DNA of 64,000 nt, taken from positions 868,001-932,000 of the forward strand of contig NZ_CP182486.1 in NCBI RefSeq assembly GCF_052327305.1, written 5' to 3'. Shown in pieces: positions 7,356-15,095 of the stretch. Under the pieces are notes generated by a model, which was not told the origin of the DNA, did not search any database, and saw only the letters and a program-made list of their open reading frames with translations. The first letter of the stretch is position 1, and each line of letters starts with the position of its first letter. The DNA comes from Sphingobium sp052327305. GTDB lineage: Bacteria; Pseudomonadota; Alphaproteobacteria; Sphingomonadales; Sphingomonadaceae. Both the position numbers and the translations under genes were made by a program.

Positions 7356-8740
7356 GGCCTGCCGCCTGATGCGTGGGCAAGAGCAAGCGGGAGCGCATTG
7401 ACAAGCTCGTCGGCGAGGAAACAGCGGTTCAGCATGGCCGCTGCCTTTGCATGAAGCCACACCCCGGCGGAAGCCGCTTCGAACGGATCCTGGTTTTTCT
7501 GGGCCAGCATTGTTGCAATCGCGCCCGCCAGCACATCGCCGGTGCCCGCCACGGACAGCCAGGGACTTGCCCCGCCGAGCAGATGTGTCCGGCCGTCCGG
7601 ATGCGCAATCACGCTATCCGGCCCCTTGAACAGCACGACTGCACCGCTGCGCCGCGCCGCGTCCGTCGTGCGCTCGATCTTGCCGCCCTCGCTCGCGCCG
7701 AAAAGCGCCGCGAACTCGCCGGCATGCGGCGTGAGGATGGCGGGCGCGTCCCGAGCGCGCAGCACGTCGAGGTCAAGCAGATGCAGCGCATCGCCGTCGA
7801 TCACCAGCGGGTGCGGACTGGCCAGCGCCGCGCTCAGCTTTTCACGAGCGCGCTCGTCGCGCCCGAGACCGGGACCGATCACCACAGCGCCAATGCGGCT
7901 ATCCACCAGTGCCTCCGCGCTGAAGCGTTGGCGCACGATGGCGTGGGGCGGCTGCGGCAGGCCGCCCGTGAGGAGCAGCACATAGCCTGCCCCGGCCCGA
8001 TAGGCGGAGAGCGCCGCCAGCTCCGAAGCGCCGTGCATCGCGCCAGAGACCACAGCGACCATGCCACGGGTGTATTTGTGCGCATCGGGCGCAGGGAGCG
8101 GCACATAAGGCGGCGCGAGCAGTCGCGCACATCCGTCCGGAGCTACGACTCCGATATCCACTAGCGCGCGGCGGCGCGCAGTCGCCATTGCCGGCATCAG
8201 CCAGTGCGCGGGCTTCCAGGCGCCGATGGCGAGGACGATGTCGAAGCGCGGCACGTCCCCCAGCAGCACGCCGCTGTCGCTCTCCACGCCGCTCGGCACA
8301 TCGACGGCATAGGAGAGTTGCGCCGCTGCGACGAGTTCGCTGAGGCGCCTGGCAAGGCCGGGGTCCAGCGCACGCGTCTGGCCCACGCCGAAGATCGCAT
8401 CGACAAGCTGCGTGGCGGGCTCTGCCGACATGATGTCCTCGACCGGGCCGTCCCAGTCGGACCGCGCTTGTCGCGCGCTTTCTGTTTTCGGCTCGCCCGT
8501 CGCAGCGACCCGCACCGGAACACCCAGCTCACGCAGCCGCCGCGCAATTACATAGCCGTCGCCGCCATTATTGCCGGGACCGCAGAGCACGAGTGCATCG
8601 CGCTTGTGCCCAGCGCGCCAGATCATCTCAGCCGCGCCTTCGCCCGCCTGCACCATCAGCGCATAAGGGCTCGTACCGGCGTCGAAGATCGCCTGTTCCG
8701 CCGCGCGCATCTGCGCGAGCGTGAGGACGGGAACGGACAT
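7352..8740 (-). CDS. nnr: Bifunctional NAD(P)H-hydrate epimerase / ADP-dependent dehydratase
   Basis: The product is 462 residues from the ATG at 8740 (MSVPVLT); the longer frame to 8788 runs through a palindromic repeat and is unlikely. The YjeF_N domain comes first (LCGPGNNGGDGYVIARRL, about residues 47-64) and epimerises damaged NAD(P)HX. The C-terminal ribokinase-like dehydratase domain has ILTPHAGEFAALFG and the ATP/ADP site GTGDVLAGAIATMLAQ. Together they repair hydrated nicotinamide cofactors. Length is normal for the fused bacterial form (about 460-510). Confidence 0.93.
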   Translation of the reverse strand: MSVPVLTLAQMRAAEQAIFDAGTSPYALMVQAGEGAAEMIWRAGHKRDALVLCGPGNNGGDGYVIARRLRELGVPVRVAATGEPKTESARQARSDWDGPVEDIMSAEPATQLVDAIFGVGQTRALDPGLARRLSELVAAAQLSYAVDVPSGVESDSGVLLGDVPRFDIVLAIGAWKPAHWLMPAMATARRRALVDIGVVAPDGCARLLAPPYVPLPAPDAHKYTRGMVAVVSGAMHGASELAALSAYRAGAGYVLLLTGGLPQPPHAIVRQRFSAEALVDSRIGAVVIGPGLGRDERAREKLSAALASPHPLVIDGDALHLLDLDVLRARDAPAILTPHAGEFAALFGASEGGKIERTTDAARRSGAVVLFKGPDSVIAHPDGRTHLLGGASPWLSVAGTGDVLAGAIATMLAQKNQDPFEAASAGVWLHAKAAAMLNRCFLADELVNALPLALAHASGGRP

Positions 8741-8746
8741 TAAAAG

Positions 8747-8860
8747 CCCCTCCTCTTTAGAGGAGAGGTTGGGGCGGTCCTGCACCATATGTTATTAGCA
8801 CAACGCGAGCGATCCCCGCGCATCGCCACCACCCCCGGCCCCTCCTCTAAAGAGGAGGGG
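8747..8860. repeat. Paired palindromic intergenic element (REP/MITE-like)
   Basis: Two nearly identical palindromes bracket the nnr-ilvD gap. CCCCTCCTCT (8839-8848), AA, AGAGGAGGGG (8851-8860) is a perfect 10-bp inverted repeat. CCCCTCCTCT (8747-8756), TT, AGAGGAGAGG (8759-8768) has one mismatch. Between them is a GGGGTGGTGG-like tract (minus strand, near 8827-8838). The layout resembles the repeated intergenic elements common in sphingomonads. In RNA each would be a strong hairpin and could act as a processing or stop signal between ilvD and nnr. Confidence 0.75.
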
Positions 8861-8872
8861 AGGTCAGAGGCG

Positions 8873-10594
8873 TCAAATATCGGCAAAGACGTGCTTTTCC
8901 GCCTTCGCGCCGGGATGGGTGACAGCGCCGGCCCATGCGGGGCCGACATTCTGCGCATAGCGCCACAGCGCGCCGGCCTGATAGGCGTTATCGCGTGGTT
9001 GCCACTTCGCCCGGCGATCGGCCAGCACAGCCTCGTCGACCAGCAAGTCGATCGTGCCGGCTTCCGCATCAATGCTGATCTGGTCGCCATTCTCCACGAG
9101 GGCGATCGGCCCGCCTTCCGCCGCTTCCGGGCCGACATGGCCGATGCAGAAACCGCGCGTGCCGCCTGAGAAGCGCCCGTCCGTGATGAGCGCCACTTTC
9201 TCGCCCAGCCCCTGCCCATAGAGCGCAGCGGTGGTCGAAAGCATCTCGCGCATGCCGGGGCCGCCCTTGGGGCCTTCATAGCGGATCACGACGACATCGC
9301 CGTCCACGATCTGATTGGCCTCCACGGCCGCGAAGGCATCCTCCTCGCGCTCGAACACCTTGGCAGTGCCGGTAAACTGCAGGCGCTTCATGCCCGCGAC
9401 CTTCACGATCGCACCATCGGGCGCCAGCGTGCCGCGCAAGCCAACGACGCCGCCGGTCGGCGTGATCGGCGTCTTCGCGTCATAGATTACCTTCTGGTCG
9501 GGGTTCCAGGTGACTTCGTCGATGTTCTCGCCAAGCGTCTTGCCCGTCACCGTCATGCAGTCGAGATGCAGAAAGCCCTCGGCGCCCAGTGTCTTCATCA
9601 GCATGTAGATACCGCCCGCCTCGTGCATGTCCTTGGCAACATAGCGCCCGCCGGGCTTCAGGTCCGCGATGTAAGGCGTCGTCTTGAAGATCTCGGCCAC
9701 ATCGAACAGGTCGAAGTCGATGCCGCACTCGTTTGCCATGGCAGGCAGGTGCAGCGCGCCATTGGTGGAGCCCCCGGTCGCCGCGACGATGCGCGCGGCA
9801 TTCTCGAAGGCTTCACGCGTGCAAATGTCCCGCGGGCGCAGATTGATCTTCAGCAGTTCCATGATCTGCTTGCCGGCGGCGACCGCGATTTCCTGACGCG
9901 ACTTGTAAGGTGCTGGCGCCATGTTGCTGTTCGGCAGAGACAATCCGATTGCCTCACCAACACACGCCATGGTGTTCGCGGTATATTGCCCACCACAGGC
10001 GCCATGGCCCGGACAGGCTGCCTTCTCGATCGCCGTGACTTCCGAGAGCGGGCAGTTGCCGGCGGCATAGCGGCCGACCGCCTCGAACACGTCAATAACC
10101 GTGAGGTCGCGCTCCTGATAGCGGCCGGGGAGGATCGAGCCGCCATAGACGAAAATCGAGGGCACGTTGAGGCGGAGCATCGCCATCATCATGCCGGGAA
10201 GCGACTTGTCGCAGCCCGCGAAGGTGACGAGCGCATCATAGCAGTGGCCGCGCATCGAGAGCTCGACCGAGTCCGCGATCACCTCGCGGCTCGCCAGCGA
10301 GCTTTTCATGCCCTGATGACCCATTGCGATGCCGTCAGTCACGGTGATGGTGTTGAAGCGGAAGGGCGTGCCGCCCGCCGCCATCACACCGTCGCGCGCC
10401 CAGTCCGCTTGGGCGTCCAGCGTGGTATTGCACGGCGCGGAGTCGTTACCAGCCGAAGCGAGCGCCACGAAAGGCTTGGCAATGTCCTCTTCCTTCCAGC
10501 CCATCGCATAATAATAGCTGCGGTGCGGAGCGCTCTCGACGCCGACGGAAACGTAGCGGCTGGGGAGCTTGGACTTGTCGAACGTGTGGGTCAT
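8873..10594 (-). CDS. ilvD: Dihydroxy-acid dehydratase
   Basis: The product is 573 residues from the ATG at 10594 (MTHTFDKSK), the normal length; the extension to 10627 adds unconserved residues. It is a cytosolic iron-sulfur lyase in isoleucine, valine and pantothenate synthesis. Key segments are SAPCNTTLD, FAGCDKSLPGMMMA, CPGHGACGGQYTANTMA, GGSTNGALHLPA and the C-terminal DGRFSGGTRGFCIGHVGPEA. The cluster cysteines (in APCN, GCDK, and GACGG) are all present. No other branched-chain genes are nearby. The palindromic repeat lies directly downstream. Confidence 0.97.
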   Translation of the reverse strand: MTHTFDKSKLPSRYVSVGVESAPHRSYYYAMGWKEEDIAKPFVALASAGNDSAPCNTTLDAQADWARDGVMAAGGTPFRFNTITVTDGIAMGHQGMKSSLASREVIADSVELSMRGHCYDALVTFAGCDKSLPGMMMAMLRLNVPSIFVYGGSILPGRYQERDLTVIDVFEAVGRYAAGNCPLSEVTAIEKAACPGHGACGGQYTANTMACVGEAIGLSLPNSNMAPAPYKSRQEIAVAAGKQIMELLKINLRPRDICTREAFENAARIVAATGGSTNGALHLPAMANECGIDFDLFDVAEIFKTTPYIADLKPGGRYVAKDMHEAGGIYMLMKTLGAEGFLHLDCMTVTGKTLGENIDEVTWNPDQKVIYDAKTPITPTGGVVGLRGTLAPDGAIVKVAGMKRLQFTGTAKVFEREEDAFAAVEANQIVDGDVVVIRYEGPKGGPGMREMLSTTAALYGQGLGEKVALITDGRFSGGTRGFCIGHVGPEAAEGGPIALVENGDQISIDAEAGTIDLLVDEAVLADRRAKWQPRDNAYQAGALWRYAQNVGPAWAGAVTHPGAKAEKHVFADI

Positions 10595-10664
10595 GGCCGT
10601 GCCTTTCTGTGCGCGGCCCCTTTCCACAAAACTGGCACGTAAGGCAAGGCCCTCGCGCCACTTG

Positions 10665-11384
10665 TCACGTAATTTTATTCCTGCATTTCATCAGTATGGG
10701 ATGTAATATTTCGCAAAACCGGCCCTGTCCCGCAACATCTTTCACGAGATCCTGTCGCATCTCGACGCCCAGATAAGGCCTGCCATGCGCCTCGGCATGG
10801 CGGTTCATCGTCGCATTCAGTTGCTTTCCCGAATAAGGCTGCTGGTCTCCGACGACGAGCCCCGCCGCTTCCAGCGCGGGAATGGCAATGCGCGACGCGC
10901 GATCATCCTCATTGTAGAGGATCCCGATCTCCCACGGCCGTGCTTCTTCCGGCCGGCTACGCAGACCGGGGGTGAAGCTGTGCAGGGAAAGGATGAAAGG
11001 CGCATTGGCCTGCCCGGCGAGCGAAGCGACCGCCTCATGATAGGGCGCGTGGAACCGCGCAAGTCGTTCCCCGATGTCGATCCCCCGGTTGCCGGGAATT
11101 TCGTGCCCGTCGCTCTGCACCGGCACCAGCGCAACCGTGTCCGGCTCGCGATTATAATCGATGACGAGGCGCGAAACCCCGCCCAGGATCGCGCAGCAGT
11201 CTCCCGTGGCCACCAGCAGCGCCGCTACCTCCGCGACACCAATGTCCAGAGCGACATGCTCGTGGAGCAACGCGGGATCGATACCCAGATCAATATCGGC
11301 CGGAACATGGCTGGAGGCGTGATCCGCAATAATGAGGATCGGCGCGGCCGGATCGCCAAGGATGTGGAATGGCGCGCTGGTCAT
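10665..11384 (-). CDS. N-formylglutamate amidohydrolase family protein
   Basis: The product is 239 residues from the ATG at 11384, whose ATGA overlaps the ispE stop. The family hydrolyses N-formylglutamate in histidine breakdown, but many alphaproteobacterial copies lie outside hut operons, as here. Conserved features are IIADHASSHVP near residue 20-30, SRLVIDYNREPD, LSLHSFTPGLR with the metal-binding His, and GVEMRQDLV near the end. With no hut genes in view, another amidohydrolase substrate is equally possible. Confidence 0.85.
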   Translation of the reverse strand: MTSAPFHILGDPAAPILIIADHASSHVPADIDLGIDPALLHEHVALDIGVAEVAALLVATGDCCAILGGVSRLVIDYNREPDTVALVPVQSDGHEIPGNRGIDIGERLARFHAPYHEAVASLAGQANAPFILSLHSFTPGLRSRPEEARPWEIGILYNEDDRASRIAIPALEAAGLVVGDQQPYSGKQLNATMNRHAEAHGRPYLGVEMRQDLVKDVAGQGRFCEILHPILMKCRNKIT

Positions 11385-12217
11385 CGCAGACTGCTCGTCA
11401 TGATCCACCAATCGGGGTGATCCGCGATCAGGCGATCCGCCGCTGCATCCCGCTGTGCCTCATTACCGAACAGCGCGAAACAGGTCGCGCCGGAGCCGGA
11501 CATGCGCGCAACGCGCGGCAGCTGCGCCTTCAGCACCGCAAGCACCTCGTCGATCTCCGACACCAGGTCGATCGCGCTCGCTGCCAGATCGTTGCGCCCG
11601 CGCTGCCACGCGTTCGGATCGAGCGGGCCGCGATCCACCCCATCCCATTCAGCAAAAACCGGCCCGGTCGGGCACGGAATAAGCGGATTGACTAGCAGGA
11701 TCGGCGTGCCGCTGAGATCGAGATCGATCGGCTGGAGCTGCTCTCCCACCCCGCTGCCGAACAGGGTTCCGCTGGCAAGGCAGGCGGGCACGTCCGCGCC
11801 GAGGGACCGCCCAATGCCCGGCAGGTCGACCGCTGGCGCATCCACCTCCCAAAGAGTCATGAGCAGGCGCAGCGTTGCCGCGGCATCCGCCGAACCACCG
11901 CCAATGCCGCTCGCGACCGGCAGATTCTTGGTGAGCGCCAGATCGGCACCGAGCTGGCTTCCGCTTGCGTTTCGGAGCGCCCGGGCGGCGCGCAGCACGA
12001 GATTGTCCGCGTCCGCCGCCAGATCCCCGGCGAATGGTCCCTCGATCGCGAGAGTCAGTGCGCCGTCGTCGCGCGGCGTGGCCGTGAGGACATCGCCATC
12101 CTCACAAAAGGCAAACAGGCTCTCGATCTCATGATAGCCATCGTCACGTCGCGCACGAACGTGCAGCGCAAGGTTGATCTTCGCATAAGCGGTTTCAGTC
12201 GGCACGCGGAGGCTCAT
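11381..12217 (-). CDS. ispE: 4-diphosphocytidyl-2-C-methyl-D-erythritol kinase
   Basis: The product is 278 residues from the ATG at 12217 (MSLRVPTE); the ATG at 12232 is too close to its purine tract. It is a GHMP kinase of the MEP isoprenoid pathway. AYAKINLALHV at the N-terminus holds the catalytic lysine, PVASGIGGGSADAAATL is the GHMP phosphate loop (about residue 95), and ARMSGSGATCFALF is the C-terminal glycine motif. The gene is translationally coupled to the downstream amidohydrolase. Confidence 0.95.
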   Translation of the reverse strand: MSLRVPTETAYAKINLALHVRARRDDGYHEIESLFAFCEDGDVLTATPRDDGALTLAIEGPFAGDLAADADNLVLRAARALRNASGSQLGADLALTKNLPVASGIGGGSADAAATLRLLMTLWEVDAPAVDLPGIGRSLGADVPACLASGTLFGSGVGEQLQPIDLDLSGTPILLVNPLIPCPTGPVFAEWDGVDRGPLDPNAWQRGRNDLAASAIDLVSEIDEVLAVLKAQLPRVARMSGSGATCFALFGNEAQRDAAADRLIADHPDWWIMTSSLR

Positions 12218-12279
12218 AGCGGGACGTAACATCCCTGTCTTGCGCGACCAGCGCCGTTGCGATCCTTCCCGTCTCCAAG

Positions 12280-12304
12280 GGAACCTTTCGGCCCAAAAAC
12301 CGTC
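12280..12304 (+). promoter_or_regulatory. EcfG-type general stress promoter candidate
   Basis: GGAAC (12280-12284), a 16-base spacer, and CGTC (12301-12304) fit the alphaproteobacterial EcfG pattern GGAAC-N16/17-CGTT with one mismatch in the -10. It ends 36 bp before the start of a small membrane protein of a type often stress-induced. Confidence 0.4.
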
Positions 12305-12340
12305 TCCTTCCCATTGATACGGAACTGAAAGGGATTTTCC

Positions 12341-12487
12341 ATGCTCTGGACCATCGTCGGCATCCTGGTCGTTCTATGGCTGCTCGGTCTCGTCATGCAT
12401 ATCGGCGGCGGCCTCATCCACATCCTGCTGGTGATCGCCGGCATTGTATTCGTGTTCCAGCTCCTCACGGGCCGCAGATCGCTTTAA
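12341..12487 (+). CDS. lmo0937-family small membrane protein
   Basis: The product is only 48 residues: MLWTIVGILVVLWLLGLVMH, then a GGGLIHILLVIAGIVFVFQLL helix and a basic end (TGRRSL). Two membrane helices with a glycine turn between them and the Leu-Trp-x-x-Gly start are typical of the lmo0937/DUF5670 family, which has no known function. AAGGGA about 10 bases upstream is a good ribosome site. A candidate EcfG promoter lies just before it and a hairpin terminator just after, so it looks like a single-gene unit. Confidence 0.8.
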   Translation: MLWTIVGILVVLWLLGLVMHIGGGLIHILLVIAGIVFVFQLLTGRRSL

Positions 12488-12501
12488 TCAGTCTATAAAG
12501 G

Positions 12502-12523
12502 GCCGGGCTAACGGCAGCCCGGC
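12502..12523. terminator. Hairpin between the lmo0937 gene and ETF-QO
   Basis: GCCGGGCT (12502-12509), loop AACGGC, AGCCCGGC (12516-12523) is a perfect 8-bp stem between two convergent stops. The following TCTCTACTCT is only a weak T tract, so termination is likely but not certain; it may serve both strands. Confidence 0.6.
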
Positions 12524-12532
12524 TCTCTACTC

Positions 12533-14188
12533 TCACATATTGGGATAGTTCGGCCCGCCGCCGCCCTCCGGGGTCACCCAGTTGATGTTCTGGGTCGGAT
12601 CCTTGATATCGCAGGTCTTGCAGTGGACGCAGTTCTGCGCGTTGATCTGGAAGCGCGGCATCCCCTCAGCCTCTCCGACCACTTCATAAACCCCCGCCGG
12701 GCAATAGCGCTGCGCCGGCTCGTCGTAGAGCGGAAGGTTGTAGTCGATCGGGATCGCCGGATCGAGAAGCTGAAGATGCACCGGCTGATCCTCCTCATGA
12801 TTGGTGTTCGAGATGAACACCGAGGAGAGGCGGTCGAAGGTCAGCTTGCCGTCGGGCTTGGGATAATCGATCGGCTTGTAGAGATCCTTCCGCCGAATCG
12901 CCTCATTGTCGCGGTGATGCTTCATGGTAAAAGGCCAGCGCAGGCCAATATGCTCGCACCACATCGCAACGCCTGACCATAAAGTCCCGAAGATATTTCC
13001 GAATTTCTCCACGAGGGGCAGCACGTTGCGCACGCCGCGCAGTTCCCGCGCCACCCAGCTCTCTTCATAAGCGCTCTGATAGGCGTCGAGTGTGTCATTG
13101 CCCCGCCCGGCCTGAATGGCCGCAAAGGCCGCTTCCGCCGCCATCATGCCGGATTTCATCGCGGTGTGCGTGCCCTTGATGCGCGGCACGTTGACGAAGC
13201 CTGCGCTGTCGCCGACCAGCACTCCGCCCGGGAAGGCAAGTTGAGGCACGGACTGCCAGCCGCCATCCGAGATGGCGCGCGCGCCATAGGAGACGCGCCG
13301 CCCGCCCTCCAGAATTTCCGCAATCGCCGGATGGGTCTTCCAGCGCTGCATCTCCTGAAACGGCGAAATATAGGGATTGTGATAGTTGAGCCAGGTCACG
13401 AAGCCGAGCGCGACCTGCCCGTCCGCCTGATGATAGAGGAAGCCGCCACCGCCGGTCTCGTCGTCGAGCGGCCAGCCCTGCGTGTGGACGACCCGGCCGG
13501 GTACATGCTTGTCCGGCGCGATTTCCCACAATTCCTTGACGCCCAACCCATAGACCTGCGGCTCACAATCGACATCCAGCCGGAAGCGCGGCTTGAGCTG
13601 CTTGGTGAGGTGGCCGCGCGTGCCTTCTGCGAAGAAGGTGTAGCGCGCGTGCAGTTCGAGGCCGGGCTGATAATCCGCCTTGTGGCTGCCATCGCGAGCG
13701 ACGCCCATGTCCTGCGTGGCGACGCCCTTCACGCTGCCATCCTCATTGTAGAGGACTTCGGCGGCCGGGAAGCCGGGGAAAATCTCGACGCCAAGCCCCT
13801 CCGCCTGTTCGGCCAGCCAGCGGCAGAGATTGCCCAGACTGCCCGTATAGGTACCCTTGTTGTGCATGAAGGGGGGCGTAAAGATGTGGGGCACCGAGAA
13901 TTTGCGGGCCTTGCTCAGCACCCAGTGATGGTTCTCCGTCACAGGCGTCGCAGCGAGCGGACAGCCCATATCCCGCCAGTCCGGCAGCAATTCGTCCAGC
14001 GCGCGCGGATCGATCACTGCGCCCGAGAGGATATGCGCACCAATCTCCGAGCCCTTCTCGAGCACGCAGACGGACACCTCCGCCCCGGCCTCGCCAGCCA
14101 GTTGCTTCAGCCGGATCGCGGCCGCGAGCGCGGACGGACCGCCACCCACGACCACCACGTCGTAGGGCATCGATTCGCGTTCAGCCAT
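12533..14188 (-). CDS. Electron transfer flavoprotein-ubiquinone oxidoreductase
   Basis: The product is 551 residues from the ATG at 14188, with GGGAGAAG upstream. It passes electrons from ETF to ubiquinone at the inner membrane during fatty and amino acid oxidation. The FAD fold starts at VVVVGGGPSALAAAIRL (about residue 10); the ubiquinone/FAD region includes HILSGAVIDPRAL and the C-terminus carries the 4Fe-4S domain with CPAGVYEVV and NCVHCKTCDIKDPTQNINWV. The four cluster cysteines are all present. No etfAB genes are in the window. Confidence 0.96.
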   Translation of the reverse strand: MAERESMPYDVVVVGGGPSALAAAIRLKQLAGEAGAEVSVCVLEKGSEIGAHILSGAVIDPRALDELLPDWRDMGCPLAATPVTENHHWVLSKARKFSVPHIFTPPFMHNKGTYTGSLGNLCRWLAEQAEGLGVEIFPGFPAAEVLYNEDGSVKGVATQDMGVARDGSHKADYQPGLELHARYTFFAEGTRGHLTKQLKPRFRLDVDCEPQVYGLGVKELWEIAPDKHVPGRVVHTQGWPLDDETGGGGFLYHQADGQVALGFVTWLNYHNPYISPFQEMQRWKTHPAIAEILEGGRRVSYGARAISDGGWQSVPQLAFPGGVLVGDSAGFVNVPRIKGTHTAMKSGMMAAEAAFAAIQAGRGNDTLDAYQSAYEESWVARELRGVRNVLPLVEKFGNIFGTLWSGVAMWCEHIGLRWPFTMKHHRDNEAIRRKDLYKPIDYPKPDGKLTFDRLSSVFISNTNHEEDQPVHLQLLDPAIPIDYNLPLYDEPAQRYCPAGVYEVVGEAEGMPRFQINAQNCVHCKTCDIKDPTQNINWVTPEGGGGPNYPNM

Positions 14189-14308
14189 TTCGCTTCTCCC
14201 TGCGGCATCGTCGTCTCAGTCCGATCGCCGCAAATCCCTAACGGTTGATGGGACTGCCGATGGGCCAACATTGACCAATCCGTCAACCTCTGTCTCTTGG
14301 GAGGCGCG

Positions 14309-15094
14309 ATGCGGGGCGGTGAAAACTGGACTCTTGATTCCGGCGTGGACTCGCTCGTGCTGTGGTGGCGCGAGGCTGGTCTTCATACGCTGACAGCTGA
14401 CGAACCGTTCGACTGGTTCGCCGCGCAGACGCCCTCGCGCGCCGCTGATCGCCCTGCACCCCCCGCCGCCATAGCTGCGACCCCGACCCGGACATCCGCC
14501 CCGGCGGCATCCGGCCAGACCACCTCCTTTGCTGCCGCACCCTTTACCGCCGCGCCAGACGATCTACTCGCCTTCCTGGAGTGGCTGGCCCAAGACCCCG
14601 CGCAGCCCGAAGCGCACTGGGGCGGCCCCGCTCTTCTTCCGCCTGCCTTGGTTGAGGCGCCGCTCATGGTTGTGGGCGAGATACCGGACGAAATGGGCGA
14701 AACCGTTCTGAATTCACCCGCCCGCGCCCTGCTGGACGCGATGCTGAGCACGCTCGACATGAAGGTGGATAATGCAGCGCTGGCCTCGCTTGCCACGCGC
14801 CGTCCCGCCGGTGGCCTGATCGTGGAAGAGCAACTCGCACCTTTGGGCAACCGGTTTCGTCACTATCTCGGCCTTTCGCGTCCCCGCGCTCTCCTCATCC
14901 TCGGAGACCGGACGGCCCGTGCTCTGGGCGTGACGAGCGACGGCACTGCGGGCCATGGTTTGCAATCTGTTAAGACAATGACGGGCACTATTGCCGCTGC
15001 GGCCATACCCAATCCCGCTCTCCTGATGCGCCGTCCGCGCGCCAAGGCGGAGAGCTGGAAAATGATCCGCCATCTCTCTGGAGTCCTGCGCTGA
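14309..15094 (+). CDS. Uracil-DNA glycosylase-like protein with degenerate active site
   Basis: The product is 261 residues from the ATG at 14309, with GGGAGG at 14299-14304; a TTG at 14297 is possible but overlaps the ribosome site. A Pro/Ala/Thr-rich linker (about residues 45-85) precedes a domain whose segments match the family order of type IV/V uracil-DNA glycosylases: VVGEIPDEMGE in place of GEAPG, ASLATRRPAGG in place of the N-x-V-K-x-R-P motif, and IPNPALLMRRPRAK in place of HPAYLLR. The protein has no cysteine at all, so the iron-sulfur ligands of type IV enzymes are missing, and the catalytic His position is not conserved. It may be inactive on uracil or have a changed role. It lies 1 base before a lytic transglycosylase gene. 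Confidence 0.75.
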   Translation: MRGGENWTLDSGVDSLVLWWREAGLHTLTADEPFDWFAAQTPSRAADRPAPPAAIAATPTRTSAPAASGQTTSFAAAPFTAAPDDLLAFLEWLAQDPAQPEAHWGGPALLPPALVEAPLMVVGEIPDEMGETVLNSPARALLDAMLSTLDMKVDNAALASLATRRPAGGLIVEEQLAPLGNRFRHYLGLSRPRALLILGDRTARALGVTSDGTAGHGLQSVKTMTGTIAAAAIPNPALLMRRPRAKAESWKMIRHLSGVLR

Positions 15095-15095
15095 C

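Noticed and set aside
14271..14286. TTGAC-N6-GTCAA dyad before the glycosylase-like gene
   Set aside because: Only 5-bp arms; may contain a -35 hexamer but no paired -10 was clear.
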